DNA of 64,000 bases from Lachnocurva sp029100405 (GCA_046263755.1 JBJYZC010000001.1:62001-126000); one strand, 5' to 3'. Shown: positions 40,867 through 50,116, numbered from the stretch's first letter. The notes: generated by a model not told the origin, from the letters alone. Numbers and translations: made by a program.

Positions 40867-42789
40867 ATGGCAAAAGATAATTACGATGATAGTAATATAA
40901 CTGTCCTTGAGGGATTAGAAGCAGTCCGGAAGCGCCCCGGTATGTATATCGGTTCTACCTCCAGGAAGGGTTTGAATCATCTGATCTATGAGATCGTAGA
41001 CAATTCCGTCGATGAGCATCTGGCAGGATTCTGCGATACCATCGATGTCACCTTGGAGAAGGACGGCTCCTGTACCGTGAAGGATAATGGCCGGGGCATA
41101 CCGGTTGCCAACCACAAATTCGGCATCCCGGCAGAGCGTGTTGTTTTCACCACCCTTCATGCTGGCGGTAAGTTCGACAATAATGCTTATAAGACTTCCG
41201 GCGGCCTGCATGGCGTCGGCTCTTCGGTTGTAAATGCGCTTTCCGTTTATATGGATGTGGAGATCTCAAGAGACGGGGCTACATTTCACGATCATTTCGA
41301 GCGGGGCAAAGCGACACTTCCCCTCTTAAAGGATAAGACCTTACCCATCCTAAAAAGCACAAAGGAAACCGGAACCAAGATCAACTTCCTGCCGGATCCC
41401 CAGATCTTCGAGAAGACCAATTTCAACGAGGAGGAAGTGAAAAACCGCCTCCAGCAGACGGCTTATCTCAATCCGAATCTGACCATTCATTTCTGTGATA
41501 TGCGAAAAGAGGAGCCGGACGAGGAGACCTTCCATGAACCGGATGGAATCAGCGGCTTTGTCCGTGAGCTGGATGCCAATAACGAGGCTCTGACGCCTGT
41601 GATTTCCTTCAGCGGAGAGCAGGACGGTGTCCAGGTTTCTGTGGCTTTTCAGTATGTCAATGAATTCCACGAGAATATCCTCGGTTTCTGTAACAATATC
41701 TACAATACTGAGGGAGGCACCCATATCACCGGTTTTAAGACTATTTTTACAACGGTCATCAATTCCTATGCCAGAGAGCTCGGCATCTTAAAGGATAAGG
41801 ACCCGAACTTCACCGGCACCGATGTGAGAAACGGCATGACAGCGGTCATTTCCATCAAGCATCCGGATCCCCGTTTTGAGGGACAAACGAAGACCAAACT
41901 GGACAATCAGGATGCTGCCAAGGTGGTTTCCTCCATTACGGGAACCGAGATCCAGCTTTATTTCGATCGTAATCTTGAAGTCTTAAAGGCTGTCATTTCC
42001 TGTGCCGAGAAAGCCGCCAAGATCCGAAAGACGGAGGAACGGGCCAAGACCAATCTCTTGACCAAACAGAAGTTTTCCTTTGATCAGAACGGAAAGCTGG
42101 CAAACTGTGAGAGCAGGGATGCATCCAAGTGCGAGATCTTCATTGTCGAGGGAGATTCCGCCGGCGGTTCCGCCAAGATGGCCAGAAACCGGATGTATCA
42201 GGCGATCATGCCGATTCGCGGTAAGATTTTGAATGTAGAAAAAGCTTCGATCGATAAGGTTTTAAAGAATGCTGAGATCAAGACCATGATCAATGCCTTC
42301 GGCTGTGGCTTTTCCGAGGGATTCGGAAATGACTTTGATATCACAAAACTCCGCTATGACAAGATCATCATCATGGCGGATGCAGATGTCGATGGTGCTC
42401 ATATTTCGACCCTGCTTTTGACCCTCTTTTATCGCTTTATGCCGGAACTGATCCTTCAGGGTCATGTCTATATCGCTATGCCGCCTCTCTATAAGGCCAT
42501 GCCTGCCAAAGGAAAAGAAGAGTATCTCTATGATGACGCGGCATTGACAGCCTATCGGAAGAAGCACACCGGGAAATTTACCCTCCAGCGTTATAAAGGT
42601 CTGGGAGAGATGGATCCGGAGCAGCTCTGGGAGACCACTCTGGACCCGGAAAGGCGATATCTGAAAAAGGTTTTGATCGAAGACGGACGGATGGCAAGTG
42701 ATGTCACGGAAATGCTGATGGGAAATGATGTTCCTCCCCGGAGGGCCTTCATTCACGATCATGCCAGTGATGCGGAACTGGACGTCTGA
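40867..42789 (+). CDS. Type IIA DNA topoisomerase subunit B (ParE/GyrB-like)
   Basis: ATPase subunit of a type IIA topoisomerase, 640 aa. GHKL ATPase: EAVRKRPGMYIGS, EIVDNSVDEHLAGFC, DNGRGIPV, HAGGKFDNNAYKTSGGLHGVGSSVVNALS; transducer with QTKTKL Lys; TOPRIM: IVEGDSAGGSAKMARNR and IIMADADVDGAHI; C-terminal QRYKGLGEMDPEQLWETT. The length fits both GyrB and ParE. Since a main gyrAB is normally near the origin and this pair sits elsewhere, it is probably the second enzyme (topoisomerase IV function), but sequence reading alone cannot decide. The A subunit follows 38 nt later. Confidence 0.85.
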   Translation: MAKDNYDDSNITVLEGLEAVRKRPGMYIGSTSRKGLNHLIYEIVDNSVDEHLAGFCDTIDVTLEKDGSCTVKDNGRGIPVANHKFGIPAERVVFTTLHAGGKFDNNAYKTSGGLHGVGSSVVNALSVYMDVEISRDGATFHDHFERGKATLPLLKDKTLPILKSTKETGTKINFLPDPQIFEKTNFNEEEVKNRLQQTAYLNPNLTIHFCDMRKEEPDEETFHEPDGISGFVRELDANNEALTPVISFSGEQDGVQVSVAFQYVNEFHENILGFCNNIYNTEGGTHITGFKTIFTTVINSYARELGILKDKDPNFTGTDVRNGMTAVISIKHPDPRFEGQTKTKLDNQDAAKVVSSITGTEIQLYFDRNLEVLKAVISCAEKAAKIRKTEERAKTNLLTKQKFSFDQNGKLANCESRDASKCEIFIVEGDSAGGSAKMARNRMYQAIMPIRGKILNVEKASIDKVLKNAEIKTMINAFGCGFSEGFGNDFDITKLRYDKIIIMADADVDGAHISTLLLTLFYRFMPELILQGHVYIAMPPLYKAMPAKGKEEYLYDDAALTAYRKKHTGKFTLQRYKGLGEMDPEQLWETTLDPERRYLKKVLIEDGRMASDVTEMLMGNDVPPRRAFIHDHASDAELDV

Positions 42790-42827
42790 AGATTGATCTA
42801 CATTTCTAAAGGCAAGGAGAGTACTAT

Positions 42828-45071
42828 ATGGCAAGACCTGAGCGCCTGATCTCCACAGAATATTCGGAGATCATGCAGAAATCTTATATTGATTATGCGA
42901 TGAGTGTTATTATCTCGCGTGCCCTTCCGGATGTCCGGGACGGCTTGAAACCGGTGCAGAGAAGAACGCTCTATGATATGTATGAGCTTGGCATTCGCTA
43001 TGACAAGCCCTATCGAAAATCGGCCCGTATCGTTGGAGATACCATGGGTAAGTATCATCCGCATGGAGATTCTTCGATTTATGAAGCCCTGGTTGTGATG
43101 GCCCAGGGCTTTAAGAAGGAGCTTCCTTTGGTTGACGGACATGGGAATTTCGGTTCCATCGAAGGTGACGGTGCCGCAGCCATGCGTTATACCGAGGCCC
43201 GGCTTTCGAAGGTCAGTCAGGACTGTTATCTTTCTGATCTTGATAAGGATGTCGTTAATTTCATCCCGAATTTTGATGAGACCGAAAAGGAGCCGGAGGT
43301 CCTTCCGGTTCGGATCCCTAACCTTTTGATCAATGGTGCTGAGGGGATCGCTGTCGGCATGGCAACATCCATCCCGCCTCATAATTTAAGAGAGGTCGTA
43401 GAGGGCGTTATTGCCTATATGAAAAAGCCGACCATGAATACCGCTGAAATGATGTCGATCATCCAGGGGCCGGACTTTCCGACCGGCGGTATCGTGACCA
43501 ATAAAGATGATCTCTTACAGATCTATTCGACCGGTGAGGGTAAGATCAAGATCCGCGGCAAGGCCCATATCGAGTCTGCCAAAGGGGGAAAGGAAAATAT
43601 TATCATCACAGAGATTCCTTATCCCATGATCGGTGCCAATATCGGAAAATTCTTAAATGAAGTCTACGCACTGGTAGAAAACCATGTCACGAATGACATC
43701 ACCGATATTTCTAACCAGTCGTCCAAAGAGGGCATCCGGATCGTGATCGAATTGAAGAAGGGGGCGGATGCCAATAACATCTTAAACCTTCTCTATAAGA
43801 AGACCCGACTGGAAGATACCTTTGGCGTCAATATGCTGGCCGTTGTCGATGGTAAGCCGGAGACCATGGGCATTGTTCCCTTGATCCGTCACCATGTGGA
43901 TTTCCAGTACGAGGTATGCACCCGGAAATATAACTATCTTCTGAATAAGGAACTGGAGAAAAAGGAGATCCAGGAAGGTTTGATCAAGGCTGTGGATGTC
44001 ATTGATCTGATCATTGAGATCCTTCGTGGATCCAAGGATATGAAAATGGCCAAAGCCTGTCTGGTCGAGGGCAAGACCGAGGGCATCCGCTTTAAGTCCG
44101 ACCAGTCCGAAAAAGATGCCGCCGGTCTTCATTTTACGGAAAAACAGGCCGATGCCATCTTACAGATGCGTCTCTACCGCCTGATTGGTCTGGAACTGGA
44201 CCAGTTGAAAAGGGAATATGATGAGACCCTGGCCCATATTAAGACCTATCGAGGCATTTTGGACAATAAGTCTAAAATGGCTGAAGTCATCATCAAGGAT
44301 CTGAAGACCACAGCCAGGGAATTCGGCCGCGACCGAAGAACTGTGATCGATAATGTAGAAGAGGCTGTCGTAGAAGAGAAACCTCTCGAAGAAATCGATG
44401 TCGCTATCTTAATCGATCGTTTTGCCTATGGCAGAGTAATCGATATGCCGACCTATGAGAGGAATAAGGCAGCAGCTGACGAAGAGTCCAAGCAGGTCCT
44501 CTTCTGTAAAAATACCGATAAACTCTTACTCTTTACCGACAGGGGACAACTGTATTCGATCAAGGTTCTGGATCTTCCGATGGGAAAATTCCGAGATAAG
44601 GGCCAGCCTCTGGACAATCTTTCTAATTTTGATTCTACCAGGGAGAATATCTGTCTCCTGACGACCATGGAGCATATCCGGACCAGGAAACTTCTCTTTG
44701 TCACAGAATCCGGTATGATAAAGCAGGTGGATGGGGCTCTTTTCGATGTGACCAGAAAGGCTTCTCTGGCAGGAAAACTTTCTGATTCTGACAAGTTACT
44801 TATGGTTTCTGTTATCGATGGAGAAAAGGATACCCTGGTACTTCGTTCGGATAAGGATTATTTCCTCCGTATGCTTGTGTCCGAGGTTCCGGAGAAAAAG
44901 AAAAATGCCATCGGTGTCCGTGGGATGAAAGTCGGAAAAAATGAAAGACTGAAAGAAGCCTATTATTTGCATGATGGGGAAAGCCTTGCCATTCAAACGG
45001 AAAAAGAAGAGGATGTCCATCTGGACCGGCTGCGGATACAGAGTAGGGACAGCCGGGGTGTGAAACGGTAA
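42828..45071 (+). CDS. Type IIA DNA topoisomerase subunit A (ParC/GyrA-like)
   Basis: DNA-cleaving subunit, 747 aa. Seen: DYAMSVIISRALPDVRDGLKPVQRRTLY, the QRDR region YHPHGDSSIYEALVVMAQ with Ser and Glu at the quinolone-contact positions, the catalytic Tyr in AAAMRYTEARLSK, and GPDFPTGG. It is shorter than typical GyrA (over 800 aa). The C-terminal beta-pinwheel is reduced and shows no GyrA box (QRRGGKG-type); GKFRDKGQPL sits where it might be. GyrA without that box cannot wrap DNA to introduce negative supercoils, so this looks like a decatenase. The N-terminal half, however, is more GyrA-like than Bacillus ParC. Confidence 0.85.
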   Translation: MARPERLISTEYSEIMQKSYIDYAMSVIISRALPDVRDGLKPVQRRTLYDMYELGIRYDKPYRKSARIVGDTMGKYHPHGDSSIYEALVVMAQGFKKELPLVDGHGNFGSIEGDGAAAMRYTEARLSKVSQDCYLSDLDKDVVNFIPNFDETEKEPEVLPVRIPNLLINGAEGIAVGMATSIPPHNLREVVEGVIAYMKKPTMNTAEMMSIIQGPDFPTGGIVTNKDDLLQIYSTGEGKIKIRGKAHIESAKGGKENIIITEIPYPMIGANIGKFLNEVYALVENHVTNDITDISNQSSKEGIRIVIELKKGADANNILNLLYKKTRLEDTFGVNMLAVVDGKPETMGIVPLIRHHVDFQYEVCTRKYNYLLNKELEKKEIQEGLIKAVDVIDLIIEILRGSKDMKMAKACLVEGKTEGIRFKSDQSEKDAAGLHFTEKQADAILQMRLYRLIGLELDQLKREYDETLAHIKTYRGILDNKSKMAEVIIKDLKTTAREFGRDRRTVIDNVEEAVVEEKPLEEIDVAILIDRFAYGRVIDMPTYERNKAAADEESKQVLFCKNTDKLLLFTDRGQLYSIKVLDLPMGKFRDKGQPLDNLSNFDSTRENICLLTTMEHIRTRKLLFVTESGMIKQVDGALFDVTRKASLAGKLSDSDKLLMVSVIDGEKDTLVLRSDKDYFLRMLVSEVPEKKKNAIGVRGMKVGKNERLKEAYYLHDGESLAIQTEKEEDVHLDRLRIQSRDSRGVKR

Positions 45072-45082
45072 AAGATTTGAAT

Positions 45083-45745
45083 ATGAAATACGAAGAGAAA
45101 TACGAAGATAAAAACAAATTCAAGAGCAGGCTTTCCTCCATCCTTCTGCCTCTGCTTTTATATTTTGTGCTTTATAATTTCAGCATTCAGTTTTTCCTTC
45201 TTTTTTTCCGGGAAAGCCCCGGCTATCTCTTTTGCATCTTCCTGGCCGGACTGATTACGCTTCCTTTCATGATCTGGGCCTATAGTAAAGTTGGAAAGCT
45301 TCCTGTGAAATATGCCCTGTCGGATCTTCCATTGGAAGCCTTGGCAATCGGAGGAGTCGTCGCCTTCGGCCTCCTCTATAACTGGGCCTGCACCAGACTC
45401 GGCCTCCTCGGGGATCCCTCCTTTCAAGAAGCCAACCGGGCCTTAATTTCTGGGCCCTTCTGGATGAAGATCCTGACATCGGCTGTTCTGACACCGATCC
45501 TGGAAGAGATCCTCTACCGCGGTATCATTGCAGGACAGATGGATCGTTTTTTCGGAAGGATCCCTGCGGTCTTGATTTCTTCCCTTCTTTTTGGTGCAAT
45601 GCATTTCAATGTGGTACAATTCGTTTATGCAGCATTGCTTGGCATCGGACTGGCTCTTCTCTATCTATGGAAAGGGAAGATCATCCTTCCGATCCTGGCT
45701 CACGGGCTGACGAATCTTTTTGTTCTTTTGATCGCCGGTCTTTGA
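45083..45745 (+). CDS. CPBP-family intramembrane protease
   Basis: Polytopic membrane protein of about 220 aa with the CPBP (Rce1/Abi) glutamate protease motifs: EEILYRG (EExxxR) near residue 140, HFNVVQF near 173 and AHGLTNLF near 211, spread over the last transmembrane helices. Bacterial members process bacteriocins or signalling peptides, or have unknown targets. TTG 45077 is in frame, but ATG 45083 is the likelier start; neither has a strong ribosome site. It begins 11 nt after the topoisomerase A gene, so it is cotranscribed. No peptide substrate gene was seen nearby. Confidence 0.85.
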   Translation: MKYEEKYEDKNKFKSRLSSILLPLLLYFVLYNFSIQFFLLFFRESPGYLFCIFLAGLITLPFMIWAYSKVGKLPVKYALSDLPLEALAIGGVVAFGLLYNWACTRLGLLGDPSFQEANRALISGPFWMKILTSAVLTPILEEILYRGIIAGQMDRFFGRIPAVLISSLLFGAMHFNVVQFVYAALLGIGLALLYLWKGKIILPILAHGLTNLFVLLIAGL

Positions 45746-45782
45746 AGACAAAAAATGTGAGAGTGTTTTGGGAGGTGTTATG

Positions 45783-46640
45783 ATGGCAGGGAAGAAGAGA
45801 AATGAAGCAGAAAAGAAAGATCCGGAATTGGCAGTAAAGGACCACAATTATCTGGCCCTGGTTGCCAATCTTATGATCTCTATTCTTCTTTTGGTTGTCG
45901 GGCTCTCTATGCTTTTTATCGCAGGAATGAAGCCCCTTTACTATACCTATATCATCATCGGTTTTCTACTGGTCTGGGGCATTACCTGCACCGTTCGATA
46001 CTTTGTGAAAGAAGAATTCCGGATCATATCCAATTATGATCTGGCTTTCGGTATTCTGATCCTGATCCTTTCGGCCTGCATGTTACTCCGTGCCGAAAAA
46101 GTCAGCTCCTATTTTCATCTGCTTTTAGGCTGCCTGACACTGGTCGAGGGCGTAGTTCTCCTACAGCATACGGTACAGATGAAACAATTGAAGGGTGCCG
46201 CATGGTTTTTAAATCTTGTCATGTCTCTTCTCTTGATTGCCTATTCTGTGATCACCATCTTACATCTGGATAAAGTCTTAGATCCGAATAGTCAGATCTT
46301 CTATATTCTATTGGTCATCGCAGCTTTATTCGGCCTGATCTCTCAGATCCTTGTGGCATTTCGGGCAAAGGGCTTCCGTAAGGAAGAAAGCAAACAGAAG
46401 CGGGAAGAAGCGGAGAAGATCGAGGACTTTGAACCTGCCGGTCAGGAAGAGATTCGAAACGAGAAAGCATCTGAAACAGGAGACAGCTCTGTAAACAGTT
46501 CCACAGACAGCCCTGTCGAAGGCAAGGACAAGGAAGGTTCTGATGAAAGTTCCGATGAAAGTTCCAATGAAGGTTCCGATGAAAGTTCCTCTGCCTGGAC
46601 AGAAGCAGATGATGCCTATTTCAAACAGATAAAAAAATGA
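45783..46640 (+). CDS. Membrane protein, DUF308-like, with acidic Ser-rich tail
   Basis: Unrecognised protein of 285 aa. About six hydrophobic segments (residues 30-50, 55-75, 88-105, 113-130, 142-162, 172-195) pair up in the repeated two-helix pattern of the DUF308/HdeD family, to which it may belong. The final 90 residues are hydrophilic: KKREEAEKIEDFEP, then GSDESSDESSNEGSDESS, encoded by 12-15 nt tandem units (46536-46592). GGGAGG lies 7 nt before ATG 45783 (ATG 45780 also possible). It sits between a CPBP protease and an alpha/beta hydrolase, all co-directional. Function unknown. Confidence 0.7.
   Translation: MAGKKRNEAEKKDPELAVKDHNYLALVANLMISILLLVVGLSMLFIAGMKPLYYTYIIIGFLLVWGITCTVRYFVKEEFRIISNYDLAFGILILILSACMLLRAEKVSSYFHLLLGCLTLVEGVVLLQHTVQMKQLKGAAWFLNLVMSLLLIAYSVITILHLDKVLDPNSQIFYILLVIAALFGLISQILVAFRAKGFRKEESKQKREEAEKIEDFEPAGQEEIRNEKASETGDSSVNSSTDSPVEGKDKEGSDESSDESSNEGSDESSSAWTEADDAYFKQIKK
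46536..46592. repeat. In-frame 12-15 nt repeats coding for (G)SDESS
   Basis: GGTTCTGATGAAAGTTCC and GATGAAAGTTCC/AATGAAGGTTCC variants in tandem, making the Ser/Asp/Glu tail of the DUF308-like protein. Confidence 0.8.
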
Positions 46641-46655
46641 ATTTGAGGTAAAGCT

Positions 46656-47789
46656 ATGGCGAATATCATGGATTATTTGAACTGGAGAAATGATGTAACC
46701 ATGCAGGTCGATCCCTTTAATGAGGTCGATAATCTCATCTTGTCCGAGATCGCATATTCCAATCTTGACGGGATCGTGCCTTCACCGGAGAGCAGGAAGA
46801 AGATTTCGATTCAGGAAGCAAGCAGACTGTTCTTTGAGCGACATGATCTTTCGGAACTTTCTACTGATAAAAACGGTGCAACAGCAAATGCACCGCTTTT
46901 TTTAAAAAAAGCATCCGAGACCAGGCGCTTTCAGAAGACAAAACTCTTTGCTTATGTCAATGAAATCGATGAAGAGACAGAGATTCAGTTTTCTGCCGTA
47001 TCCTTTTTGCTGCCGGATCATTCGATTTACATCGCCTTCCGAGGGACCGACCATACTCTGGTCGGCTGGCAGGAAGATTTCAATATGAGCTATCTGGACG
47101 CTACGCCCGGACAGAAACAGGCGGTCTCTTATATCAACCGAATCGGACGCTTTACATTTCGTAAGATCCGTGTCGGCGGACACAGTAAAGGCGGAAACTT
47201 TGCCGTCTATGGCTCCGCTTTTTCGGATCCTAAGGTTCAGAAAAAAATAAGTGACGTCTGGTCCAATGACGGTCCCGGTTTTAATGAGGCGATCGCTTCC
47301 CTTCAGAAATTTAAATCCATTCTTCCAAAAGTACATTCCATTGTTCCGGAGCATTCCATCGTTGGTATGATCATGGAAAATGCCTACCATCATAAGATCG
47401 TAAAAAGCAATGCGACCGGTCTTCTTCAGCATGATCCGACCTCCTGGCAGGTATCCGGCAACCAATTTGCCGAGGCTCGTAAACTAAGTGATCAATCTCT
47501 GATTTTCGATGAAACCCTGCGACGCTGGCTGGATGGCTTAAATAGTGACACCAGAAAAGAGTTTATTGCTATTTTATTTCAATCTCTGGCCTATGGAGGA
47601 AAGACCACCACGGATGAAGTGGAGCTTTCCAAGCCCAAAACCTATGCCAATATGCTGGCAGTGATCCGCACTCTGCCACCGGAAAAGCAGAGGCTTTTCG
47701 GCGGTGTTCTGGCCAAGCTTGCCAAGAGCTGGGGATCCATTATGATCGATAATTTGAAACGGAAATGGACCGGTCAGGACAAGGAATAG
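46656..47789 (+). CDS. DUF2974/Mbeg1-like alpha/beta hydrolase
   Basis: The 377-aa soluble protein with a lipase-class-3-like fold. The nucleophile elbow is GGHSKGGNFAVYGS (Ser in GxSxG), preceded by IYIAFRGTDHTLVGWQEDF, which is the oxyanion-region motif of these lipase-like proteins; a later Asp/His (SNDGPGFNE, VHSIVPEHSIVG) could complete the triad. The N-terminal MDYLNWRNDVTMQVDPFNEVDNLILSEIAYSNLDG is the hallmark of the DUF2974 family, common in Firmicutes but without a proven substrate. The ribosome site TGAGGTAAAGC is weak. It follows the DUF308-like gene by 15 nt and ends the cluster. Confidence 0.8.
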   Translation: MANIMDYLNWRNDVTMQVDPFNEVDNLILSEIAYSNLDGIVPSPESRKKISIQEASRLFFERHDLSELSTDKNGATANAPLFLKKASETRRFQKTKLFAYVNEIDEETEIQFSAVSFLLPDHSIYIAFRGTDHTLVGWQEDFNMSYLDATPGQKQAVSYINRIGRFTFRKIRVGGHSKGGNFAVYGSAFSDPKVQKKISDVWSNDGPGFNEAIASLQKFKSILPKVHSIVPEHSIVGMIMENAYHHKIVKSNATGLLQHDPTSWQVSGNQFAEARKLSDQSLIFDETLRRWLDGLNSDTRKEFIAILFQSLAYGGKTTTDEVELSKPKTYANMLAVIRTLPPEKQRLFGGVLAKLAKSWGSIMIDNLKRKWTGQDKE

Positions 47790-47886
47790 ATGTGTCAAAA
47801 AAATACATAAATAAGAATTCGAGAGAATAAGAAAGTATTCGTGAGAAATATAGAGAAAATGGCCTAATTTTCGTAAATCAATGAAA

Positions 47887-47915
47887 TTGCATGACTGCCT
47901 CTATCAAACTATTAT
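47887..47915 (+). promoter_or_regulatory. Promoter of groESL
   Basis: TTGCAT (47887-47892), 17-bp spacer, TATTAT (47910-47915). Start expected near 47922, just before the CIRCE element. Confidence 0.7.
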
Positions 47916-47927
47916 ATGAATTGTTGA

Positions 47928-47954
47928 TTAGCACTCCATTAAATTGAGTGCTAA
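47928..47954. promoter_or_regulatory. CIRCE element (HrcA operator)
   Basis: TTAGCACTC-N9-GAGTGCTAA, a perfect match to the CIRCE consensus. HrcA bound here represses groESL until heat or misfolded proteins titrate GroEL. hrcA itself is not in the window. Confidence 0.97.
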
Positions 47955-47986
47955 CAAATTCGATTGAAATTAGGAGGTACTAGATC

Positions 47987-48271
47987 ATGAAATTAGTTCC
48001 ATTAAGTGACAGGGTCGTATTACAGCAGGTCAAGGCAGAAGAGACCACAAAATCCGGTATCATTCTGGCATCCGCAGCTCAGGAAAAGCCTCAGGAAGCA
48101 ACTGTACTTGCAGTTGGCCCCGGCGGAATGGTTGACGGACATGAAGTAAAGATGCAGGTCAAGGAAGGCCAGAAGGTCATCTACTCCAAGTACGCCGGAA
48201 CAGAAGTAAAGCTTGACGGCGAAGAATATATCATTGTAAAAGAAAGCGACATTCTTGCAGTCGTTGAATAA
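47987..48271 (+). CDS. groES: Co-chaperonin GroES
   Basis: The 94-aa lid of the GroEL chamber. Sequence: KLVPLSDRVVLQQVKAEETTKSGIILASAAQEKPQEATVLAVGPG, with the mobile loop (KSGIILASAAQEKPQ) and YAGTEVKLDGEEYIIVKESDILAVV. TAGGAGGTACTAGATC precedes the ATG. Transcribed from the CIRCE-controlled promoter together with groL, 111 nt downstream. The intergenic stretch contains TTGACA at 48296 without a matching -10. Confidence 0.98.
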   Translation: MKLVPLSDRVVLQQVKAEETTKSGIILASAAQEKPQEATVLAVGPGGMVDGHEVKMQVKEGQKVIYSKYAGTEVKLDGEEYIIVKESDILAVVE

Positions 48272-48382
48272 TGATCATAGTATCAAAAGGTAGTTTTGAC
48301 ACTCATATCTTAAGATTTCCGGAATGTGTTTTTACAGAACATAAGCATTTAGATATAAGACATAAGAAAGAAGGAATTGATC

Positions 48383-50002
48383 ATGGCAAAAGAGATTAAA
48401 TACGGCGCAGAAGCCAGAGCAGCTCTTCAGAGTGGTGTGGATCAGCTTGCAGACGCTGTTCGTGTAACCATCGGACCTAAGGGAAGAAATGTAGTACTGG
48501 ATAAGTCCTATGGCGCTCCTCTGATCACAAATGACGGTGTTTCCATTGCAAAGGAAATCGAGCTCAAGGATCCTTATGAAAACATGGGAGCTCAGCTGGT
48601 TAAGGAAGTAGCAACCAAGACCAATGATGTTGCAGGTGATGGTACAACGACAGCAACCATTCTTGCTCAGGCTATGGTAGATGAAGGCGTTAAGAACCTG
48701 GCAGCCGGTGCAAATCCTATGGTTCTTCGTCGTGGTATGAAGAAGGCTACTGATGCAGCTGTTGATGCCATCGTAAAGATGTCCGCTCCGGTTAAGGGCA
48801 AGGATCAGATTGCTAAGGTTGCATCGATCTCCGCATCTTCTGATGAAGTCGGTGATATGATCGCTAACGCCATGGAGAAAGTTTCCAATGATGGCGTTAT
48901 CACGATCGAAGAGTCCAAGACCATGCAGACCGAGCTGGACCTGGTAGAAGGTATGCAGTTCGATCGCGGATATATCTCCTCTTATATGGTTACCGATACC
49001 GATAAGATGGAAGCTGTTCTGGATGAACCCTACATCCTGATTACCGACAAGAAGATCTCTAACATTCAGGAGATTCTTCCTCTTCTGGAGCAGATCGTAC
49101 AGCAGGGCGCTCGTCTTCTGATCATCGCTGAAGATGTCGAGGGTGAGGCTCTTACCACATTGATCCTCAATAAGCTGAGAGGAACCTTCAATGTCGTTGC
49201 AGTCAAGGCTCCGGGTTACGGCGACCGCAGAAAGGAAATGCTTCAGGATATCGCTATTCTGACAGGCGGTCAGGTTATCACCTCTGATGTCGGCATTGAG
49301 CTTAAGGATGCTACCATCGATATGCTCGGCCGTGCAAAGTCCGTTAAGGTTAAGAAAGATACGACTGTCATTGTTGACGGTGAAGGCGATAAAGAAGCAA
49401 TCAAGGACCGTGTTGCTCAGATCCGTAAGCAGATCGAGGAAACCACTTCTCAGTTCGATAAAGAAAAGCTCCAGGAGCGTCTGGCTAAGCTTGCCGGCGG
49501 TGTCGCTGTCATCCGTGTCGGTGCAGCAACAGAGACCGAGATGAAGGAAGCTAAGCTTCGTATGGAAGATGCACTGAATGCAACCCGTGCCGCAGTAGAA
49601 GAGGGTATTATCGCCGGAGGCGGTTCTGCATACATCCACGCCATCAAGGCTGTCGATGATGTTGCATCCACTTTGGAAGGCGACGAAAAGACCGGTGCCA
49701 AGGTCGTAGCCAAGGCTCTGGAAGCTCCTCTTTTCTACATTGCTCAGAATGCAGGTCTGGAAGGCGCTGTCATCATCAATAAGGTTCGTGAATCGGATGA
49801 CGGCGTTGGCTACGATGCAGCCAAGGATCAGTATGTAGACATGGTAGAAGCCGGAATTCTGGATCCTGTCAAGGTTACAAGAACCGCTCTTCTCAATGCC
49901 ACATCAGTAGCTTCCACACTGCTGACGACAGAATCTGTTGTTGCTGATATTAAGGAACCTGCACCTGCAGCTCCTGCCGCACCTCAGCCCGGCATGATGT
50001 GA
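48383..50002 (+). CDS. groL: Chaperonin GroEL
   Basis: The 539-aa ATP-driven folding chamber. Landmarks: YGAEARAALQSGVDQLADAVRVTIGPKGRNVVLD, the ATP loop GDGTTTATILAQAM, the apical domain IISTKKI-like ITDKKISNIQEILPLLEQ, AAVEEGIIAGGGSAYIHA, and a C-terminal tail that is Ala/Pro-rich and ends PGMM rather than the GGM repeat. AAGAAGGAATTGATC precedes ATG 48383. Confidence 0.98.
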   Translation: MAKEIKYGAEARAALQSGVDQLADAVRVTIGPKGRNVVLDKSYGAPLITNDGVSIAKEIELKDPYENMGAQLVKEVATKTNDVAGDGTTTATILAQAMVDEGVKNLAAGANPMVLRRGMKKATDAAVDAIVKMSAPVKGKDQIAKVASISASSDEVGDMIANAMEKVSNDGVITIEESKTMQTELDLVEGMQFDRGYISSYMVTDTDKMEAVLDEPYILITDKKISNIQEILPLLEQIVQQGARLLIIAEDVEGEALTTLILNKLRGTFNVVAVKAPGYGDRRKEMLQDIAILTGGQVITSDVGIELKDATIDMLGRAKSVKVKKDTTVIVDGEGDKEAIKDRVAQIRKQIEETTSQFDKEKLQERLAKLAGGVAVIRVGAATETEMKEAKLRMEDALNATRAAVEEGIIAGGGSAYIHAIKAVDDVASTLEGDEKTGAKVVAKALEAPLFYIAQNAGLEGAVIINKVRESDDGVGYDAAKDQYVDMVEAGILDPVKVTRTALLNATSVASTLLTTESVVADIKEPAPAAPAAPQPGMM

Positions 50003-50009
50003 TCCGGTC

Positions 50010-50057
50010 ATTGAATCATTGAATCATTGAATCATTGAATCAATCGATCAATCGATC
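50010..50057. repeat. 8-bp tandem repeats after groL
   Basis: ATTGAATC four times (50010-50041), followed directly by AATCGATC twice (50042-50057), starting 8 bp after the groL stop. Confidence 0.92.
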
Positions 50058-50076
50058 AAACAAACCATAAAGTGAT

Positions 50077-50116
50077 AAAAAGGCCCTTCTTCCCGATCCG
50101 GGAGAAGGGCCTTTTT
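50077..50116 (+). terminator. Terminator after groL
   Basis: AAAAAGGCCCTTCT pairs with GAAGGGCCTTTTT, with inner TCCCG/CGGGA. A-run and T-run flank the stem. Confidence 0.93.

Noticed and set aside
48296..48324. Separate promoter for groL starting with TTGACA
   Set aside because: No acceptable -10 at 16-18 bp; groESL is normally one CIRCE-controlled operon.
48332..49639. 435-codon antisense frame opposite groL
   Set aside because: A mirror of the strong codon bias of groL. No ribosome site and no recognisable domain; the same applies to other long antisense frames, for example opposite gdhA (7512-8588) and smc (24230-25177 and 26336-27280).
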